DNA of 64,000 bases from Chitinophagaceae bacterium 26-R-25. GTDB taxonomy: Bacteria > Bacteroidota > Bacteroidia > Chitinophagales > Chitinophagaceae. The position numbers were made by a program, and so were the translations under genes. The stretch spans positions 62,001 through 126,000 of the forward strand of contig JARWSJ010000001.1 of assembly GCA_029906195.1 (NCBI GenBank), written 5' to 3'. A model generated the notes under the pieces. It ran no database searches, was not told where the DNA came from, and was given only the letters and a program-made list of their open reading frames with translations. This document shows, piece after piece, positions 60,581-64,000 of the stretch (the first letter of the stretch is position 1; each line of letters opens with the position of its first letter).

Positions 60581-61511
60581 GTTCTGTTTTTGGGATAATT
60601 GAATTATTTTCTGTTTGAGCCGCAGGGCGTTTGTGTTTCCATCTTCTATGTGACCAGAGCCATGTTGCAGGGTCCGCTATAATGTCTTTTTCTAGTCTTT
60701 TTGTATGCAGCGTCGAAATCTCTCCGCTGGCCGTTGATTTTGGATCATTCACCAATATTTCGGCATTTACTTCATAATATCCTCTCTTGATTCTTTTTAC
60801 GTGAGTGTATACCACCGGGTAGTTTAATTTTTTCGCGATCTTTTCTGTACCCCAGAAAACTGGCGTATCCTGGTGTAAAAAATCTGTCCAGTAAGCATGC
60901 TCAGGTTGCGGAGTCTGGTCCGCGATGAAAGCAGTTACATTTACTTCTTTGGACAGGGCTACCATAGCGCGAAAAGTATCGTTCATGGCTATGAGTTTGG
61001 TGCCAAAACGCGTACGCATCTTGTACATCAACCCGTTAAAATGTTTGTTGGCCAATGGGTGATAAATAACATACAATTGCTGGTTGCATACCAGGCTGAA
61101 AGTGTTGCCTGCCCATTCCCAATTGCCAAGATGCCCCAATACCAGGATGGCGCTTTTGCCTTCTTTGTTGATTTTGCTGAATATGGTTTTCGTTTCTTCT
61201 GAAAATTTACAATGCCTGATCATTGCATCGGGTGAAATGGTCAGTGTTTTAAATGTTTCAAGAAACAGATCGCATAAATAGTGGTAAAAGTCTTTGCAAA
61301 TACTGTTGATTTCTGCGGTTGATTTTTCTGGGAACGCATTGCGCAAATTCTGCAATACTATTTTTTTACGATAGCCTATCAGATGGAACAGGAAAATGTA
61401 CACCAGGTCTGATAGTACGTACAACAACCTGAAGGGTAATAACGAAAGCCCATAAAAGATTGGGCATACAGCGTAAAACCCAATTGCTGAAAGCAATTTT
61501 TTAAATTTCAA
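60573..61511 (-). CDS. LpxL/HtrB-type lysophospholipid or lipid A acyltransferase
   Basis: A 312-residue protein with an N-terminal membrane helix. The catalytic HX4E-type motif is LGHLGNWEW, followed by YHPLANKHFNGLMYKMR and FIADQTPQPEHAYWTDFL, then ADPATWLWSHRRWKHKRP, the usual family end. It adds a secondary acyl chain to lipid A or a related glycolipid at the inner membrane. With the coupled desaturase it forms a lipid-remodelling operon in the cold block. Confidence 0.88.
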   Translation of the reverse strand: MKFKKLLSAIGFYAVCPIFYGLSLLPFRLLYVLSDLVYIFLFHLIGYRKKIVLQNLRNAFPEKSTAEINSICKDFYHYLCDLFLETFKTLTISPDAMIRHCKFSEETKTIFSKINKEGKSAILVLGHLGNWEWAGNTFSLVCNQQLYVIYHPLANKHFNGLMYKMRTRFGTKLIAMNDTFRAMVALSKEVNVTAFIADQTPQPEHAYWTDFLHQDTPVFWGTEKIAKKLNYPVVYTHVKRIKRGYYEVNAEILVNDPKSTASGEISTLHTKRLEKDIIADPATWLWSHRRWKHKRPAAQTENNSIIPKTEHA

Positions 61512-61850
61512 AACTAACCAGTTGGGATAAAATAAAAATAGTGTGTAAGACTATTGCTACTATCGATTAATAAAACTCAAGGAAAGGTGTAAAAAAACAC
61601 ACATTACTGAACGGCTTAAAGGTAGGTTTATTGTTCGTGTGACACGTATTTTAATTTGTTAAATATAATGCCAATATTTTCCTGATGACCGCCTTAGGTA
61701 AAAGGAATGAGTTAAATGATTCTTCGAAAAATGGATGTAAATGTCGGGAACCGCATAAGATTTGCCCCGACTGTTTTTCTGAGGTAGGAATGTCCTGCGA
61801 TAGGTAGTACTTACTATCGAATATTTTTCAATAACAGGTTATGTGGAAAT
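61512..61850. other. 339-base gap with a weak hairpin
   Basis: GTCGGG (61743-61748) and CCCGAC (61766-61771) followed by TGTTTTT may end the RRM transcript or act in the + direction. No gene seen. Confidence 0.35.
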
Positions 61851-62102
61851 TTACCATCCGTGGTTTAGGGAAAGCTCGCTAACCGATATTTTCTTGCCAT
61901 CCACTATGATTTCGTTGAGAGATGCAATGGCCTGCCTGGCTTCTTTATCGACCGGCATTTCAATCATGGCGTTACAATTTGAACGGCCATTCCATTTATC
62001 TCTTACCACTTCTGCGGATGTTACCATTCCAAAAGCAGAAAATAATTTTCGCAGATCACGATCCGCGGTATTGATGCTAAGATTAAACACCTGAATGTTC
62101 AT
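61851..62102 (-). CDS. RRM-like protein, divergent (second of three)
   Basis: An 83-residue RRM-fold protein. RNP2 is IQVFNL, but RNP1 reads NCNAMIEM where RRM proteins have RGFGFVEM, so the stacking aromatics are lost. It may bind a different RNA or protein. It lies between two conserved RRM genes and may be a diverged duplicate. Confidence 0.75.
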   Translation of the reverse strand: MNIQVFNLSINTADRDLRKLFSAFGMVTSAEVVRDKWNGRSNCNAMIEMPVDKEARQAIASLNEIIVDGKKISVSELSLNHGW

Positions 62103-62151
62103 ATACTTTTTTTAATGGTGATATTCTTAAAATCCGATTGTTTCATTCAGA

Positions 62152-62442
62152 TCAATTACCATAAAATGAATAAACGCCGCGTAACCAGTGAAAAACAGAC
62201 AATTCACTTTTAACATCCGGAGGCAATTGGGCCGAAATAAGTTCTTCGACTTTTAGCCCCACATCAATATTCTGTTTGCCCAGTGATTTACCAAAATAAT
62301 TGATAATGAACAGAACCTGAAAACCGTTGAAACGATCAAAGGTCCTCCGGTCAGGTTCATTGTTCAACATAGAATGATTCCTGCCATCGGACCAATCGTA
62401 GTGCCCTTTGCGTAAATGTTCTTTTGAGAATATTGTCATCAT
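62152..62442 (-). CDS. Hypothetical protein, 96 aa
   Basis: Not recognised. A soluble protein opening MMTIFSKEHLRKGHYDWSDG, then FNGFQVLFIINYFGKSLGK and FHWLRGVYSFYGN. It sits between two RRM genes (49 and 22 bases), probably in one transcript with them, which suggests a role in the same response. Confidence 0.55.
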   Translation of the reverse strand: MMTIFSKEHLRKGHYDWSDGRNHSMLNNEPDRRTFDRFNGFQVLFIINYFGKSLGKQNIDVGLKVEELISAQLPPDVKSELSVFHWLRGVYSFYGN

Positions 62443-62464
62443 TTTTTTTAAAGGGTTGGCTCTA

Positions 62465-62743
62465 TTACCAGCGCTTGCTGGAGCCGTTATTGCTATTTTC
62501 TTCTCTTGGCCTTGCTTCAGACACTTTTATAGGACGACCGTCGATCATTTTTCCATTGACTTCCTTGATGGCAGTTTGTGCCGCGTGGTTGTCTGTCATT
62601 TCAACAAATCCAAAGCCTCTGCTTTTGTTAGTGAATTTGTCTACAATAATTTTTGCTGAAGAAACATCTCCGTAATCTGCAAAAAGTTTTCTAAGATCTT
62701 CATCCTGCAAGCTAAAGCCCAGGTTAGATACATACATATTCAT
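62465..62743 (-). CDS. RRM-domain RNA-binding protein (third)
   Basis: A 92-residue single RRM. RNP2 MYVSNL at 3-8 and RNP1 RGFGFVEM are intact, and the tail (ARPREENSNNGSSKRW) is basic. It is closely related to the protein at 56650. Probably a cold-induced RNA chaperone; first gene of a three-gene unit preceded by leader repeat 4. Confidence 0.9.
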   Translation of the reverse strand: MNMYVSNLGFSLQDEDLRKLFADYGDVSSAKIIVDKFTNKSRGFGFVEMTDNHAAQTAIKEVNGKMIDGRPIKVSEARPREENSNNGSSKRW

Positions 62744-62771
62744 GATGATAATGAATTAAATAAATAAAAAA

Positions 62772-62849
62772 AATTTGAGAAAAATGGCGGATGTAAAAAG
62801 AGAGGGGAGAGAGTTTACAAGTGCGATATGACTCAAAGTATCTTGGTGA
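62772..62849 (-). promoter_or_regulatory. Leader repeat copy 4, before the RRM unit
   Basis: AATTTGAGAAAAATGGCGGA from 62772 and GTTTACAAGTGCGATATGAC match copy 3. It lies in the 5' leader, 29 bases from the start codon. The rest of the gap to 63194 holds ATGTAAG tandem units (63028-63050) and nothing else I can name. Confidence 0.65.
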
Positions 62850-63194
62850 AGATAGGCAATTAAATCGATAATGGAGGATTATTTTCAATTTTAACAAACG
62901 AGGCCGACCATATTGTTAACTATCATGCGAAGTAGCAGAACCGCTTTTGTAAGATCAAACCGGCTGGATATATATTCGCTTATACATAATGGATGTTGCA
63001 AGGTCGATGGAAACATCAGGGGAATGAATGTAAGATGTAAGATGTAAGATTTCAGAACATGAGGTAATTGTAATTCAGGTAACATTGTTTTTGAATATAA
63101 CATTGATGCATAACCGAAATATTTCTTTTTTCTTCACTTTTGCTGAAGGTATAATAGCTGCTTCCTGTTGCTATCTTTCCGTACTCAAATATTT

Positions 63195-63229
63195 TTTGAG
63201 AGTTAAAAATATTATCGTAATATTGCGAT
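63195..63229 (+). promoter_or_regulatory. Promoter-operator of arsR
   Basis: TTTG (63195-63198), 19 bases, TAATATTG (63218-63225) fits the Bacteroidota promoter. ATCGTAATATTGCGAT (63214-63229) is a near-perfect palindrome covering the -7 box and ends at the start codon, so the mRNA may be leaderless and repression direct. Confidence 0.75.
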
Positions 63230-63562
63230 ATGGGAATTACAAAATCAGATTTATTCACCAGGCAGCAGAACGAGCTGGCAAACATGGCCAAGGCAATTGC
63301 CCACCCGGCACGCATTGCCATTTTGCAACACCTGATCAAGAAGAATGCTTGTATCACAGGTGATTTGGTGGAGGAATTAGGGCTTGCCCAGGCAACTACT
63401 TCGCAGCATTTGAAAGAGCTGAAAAACGCAGGCATTATTCAGGGTTCTATTGAAGGAGCTTCAGTATGCTATTGTATCGATCCCAAAGTTTGGAAACAGT
63501 ACAATTCGGTGTTTAATATGTTTTTCAAGGAAGTAAAAAATGATGGCAGCAGTTGCTGTTGA
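63230..63562 (+). CDS. arsR: ArsR-family arsenic-responsive repressor
   Basis: A 110-residue winged-helix protein. The HTH is LAQATTSQHLKELKNAGII. Candidate As(III)-binding Cys are in VCYCID and the C-terminal SSCC rather than in the recognition-helix position. It opens directly after its operator and lies 57 bases before the arsM gene, which has a second copy of the operator, so it likely represses both. Confidence 0.87.
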   Translation: MGITKSDLFTRQQNELANMAKAIAHPARIAILQHLIKKNACITGDLVEELGLAQATTSQHLKELKNAGIIQGSIEGASVCYCIDPKVWKQYNSVFNMFFKEVKNDGSSCC

Positions 63563-63580
63563 TTTTTTTTGGCTTCATTT

Positions 63581-63596
63581 ATCGCAATATTGCAAT
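63581..63596 (+). promoter_or_regulatory. Second ArsR operator, before arsM
   Basis: ATCGCAATATTGCAAT is a near copy of the palindrome at 63214-63229, 23 bases before the arsM start. Confidence 0.7.
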
Positions 63597-63619
63597 CATA
63601 CGATTAATTTCATACAACT

Positions 63620-64000
63620 ATGCAAACAGACAAAGAAATTAAAGAGTTGGTAAAGCAGAAATACAGCGAGATCGCTCTTCAGGACAAAGAGACAAACCAG
63701 TCTTCCTGTTGTGGTTCCGGTTGTTGTTCAACCGAAGTGTACAATATAATGAGTGATGACTACAGTACACTTGAAGGTTATAACCCTGACGCAGATTTAG
63801 GATTAGGATGCGGGCTTCCGACCCAGTTTGCTAAAATCCAACCCGGTTACACGGTGATTGATCTTGGTTCCGGCGCTGGCAATGATTGCTTTGTGGCTCG
63901 TAAAGAAGTAGGTGATAATGGTAAAGTAATCGGTATTGATTTTACACCAGCCATGATTGATCTTGCAAGGACCAATGCAGACAAGCTGGGATATAACAAC
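63620..64000 (+). CDS. arsM: Arsenite methyltransferase, 3' partial
   Basis: The first 127 residues are in the window and the frame is open to the edge. It has the paired Cys SSCCGSGCCS near the N-terminus that bind As(III), and the SAM-binding motif I VIDLGSGAGNDC followed by IGIDFTPAMIDLA. ArsM methylates arsenite with SAM to volatile or less toxic forms. It is the second gene of the arsR operon. Confidence 0.93.
   Translation, partial: MQTDKEIKELVKQKYSEIALQDKETNQSSCCGSGCCSTEVYNIMSDDYSTLEGYNPDADLGLGCGLPTQFAKIQPGYTVIDLGSGAGNDCFVARKEVGDNGKVIGIDFTPAMIDLARTNADKLGYNN

Overview
The window reads as chromosomal DNA of a Bacteroidota bacterium, most likely Chitinophagaceae or a close relative. This rests on the Bacteroidota-type promoters I can place (TTTG, 19 bases, TAnnTTTG-like), the near absence of Shine-Dalgarno sequences, a bacillithiol gene (bshC), an MlaEFD-like lipid transporter, a TonB-dependent outer-membrane protein with a carboxypeptidase-like N-terminal domain, DUF4199, an IntDOT-like integrase, and many hairpin-forming intergenic repeats. 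No rRNA is present. There is one tRNA, tRNA-Pro(GGG).

Layout. 1-20.8 kb is core-like: the end of an alpha-galactosidase-like glycosidase, thioredoxin, a DUF488 protein, an mlaEFD-type operon, an ArsR-family repressor next to an RND efflux operon (adaptor, pump, TolC-type channel), bshC, dps, a SirB1-type protein, and an operon of a dihydroorotase-like protein with DUF4199 and two glycosyltransferases. 20.8-39.1 kb is a genomic island in the 3' end of tRNA-Pro. Its left part is an integrative mobilizable element (integrase, HTH protein, primase, MobC, relaxase, AbiE-like toxin-antitoxin). Its right part is a string of small, mostly unrelated cargo genes nearly all on the minus strand (lipoproteins, RidA, DUF1330, SseB-like, RMD1-like, unknowns), separated by recurring palindromes and a direct repeat of about 150 bp. 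A 46-bp perfect att duplication ends the element at 33,571. A second, decayed end near 39,100 suggests an older, nested insertion.

39.1-45.3 kb holds a lipoprotein, a secreted TIM-barrel isomerase-like protein, a TonB-type outer-membrane barrel and a tight three-gene operon (DEDDh exonuclease, Toprim primase-like protein, radical SAM enzyme) that I cannot assign to a known system. 45.3-52.4 kb is a sugar-acid or uronate-type catabolic cluster (UxuA-like, RraA-like, cupin, SDR, sugar porter, GH76-like) with a divergent AraC regulator. 52.4-55.8 kb contains an ABC transporter operon with its own GntR/YtrA-type repressor and a clear operator at its promoter.

56.6-62.8 kb looks like a cold or membrane-fluidity block: three RRM RNA-binding proteins, a cold-shock-domain protein, two fatty-acid desaturases and a lipid A-type acyltransferase. 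Four of its units share related leader sequences. The window closes with an arsR-arsM arsenic methylation operon, cut by the right edge.

Most notable: the cassette-like cargo array with attC-like palindromes; the exonuclease/Toprim/radical SAM operon; the shared leaders of the cold block; a family of locus-specific low-complexity hairpins; and a GTAGAGAC-ended repeat that supplies the TAG stop codon of three genes.
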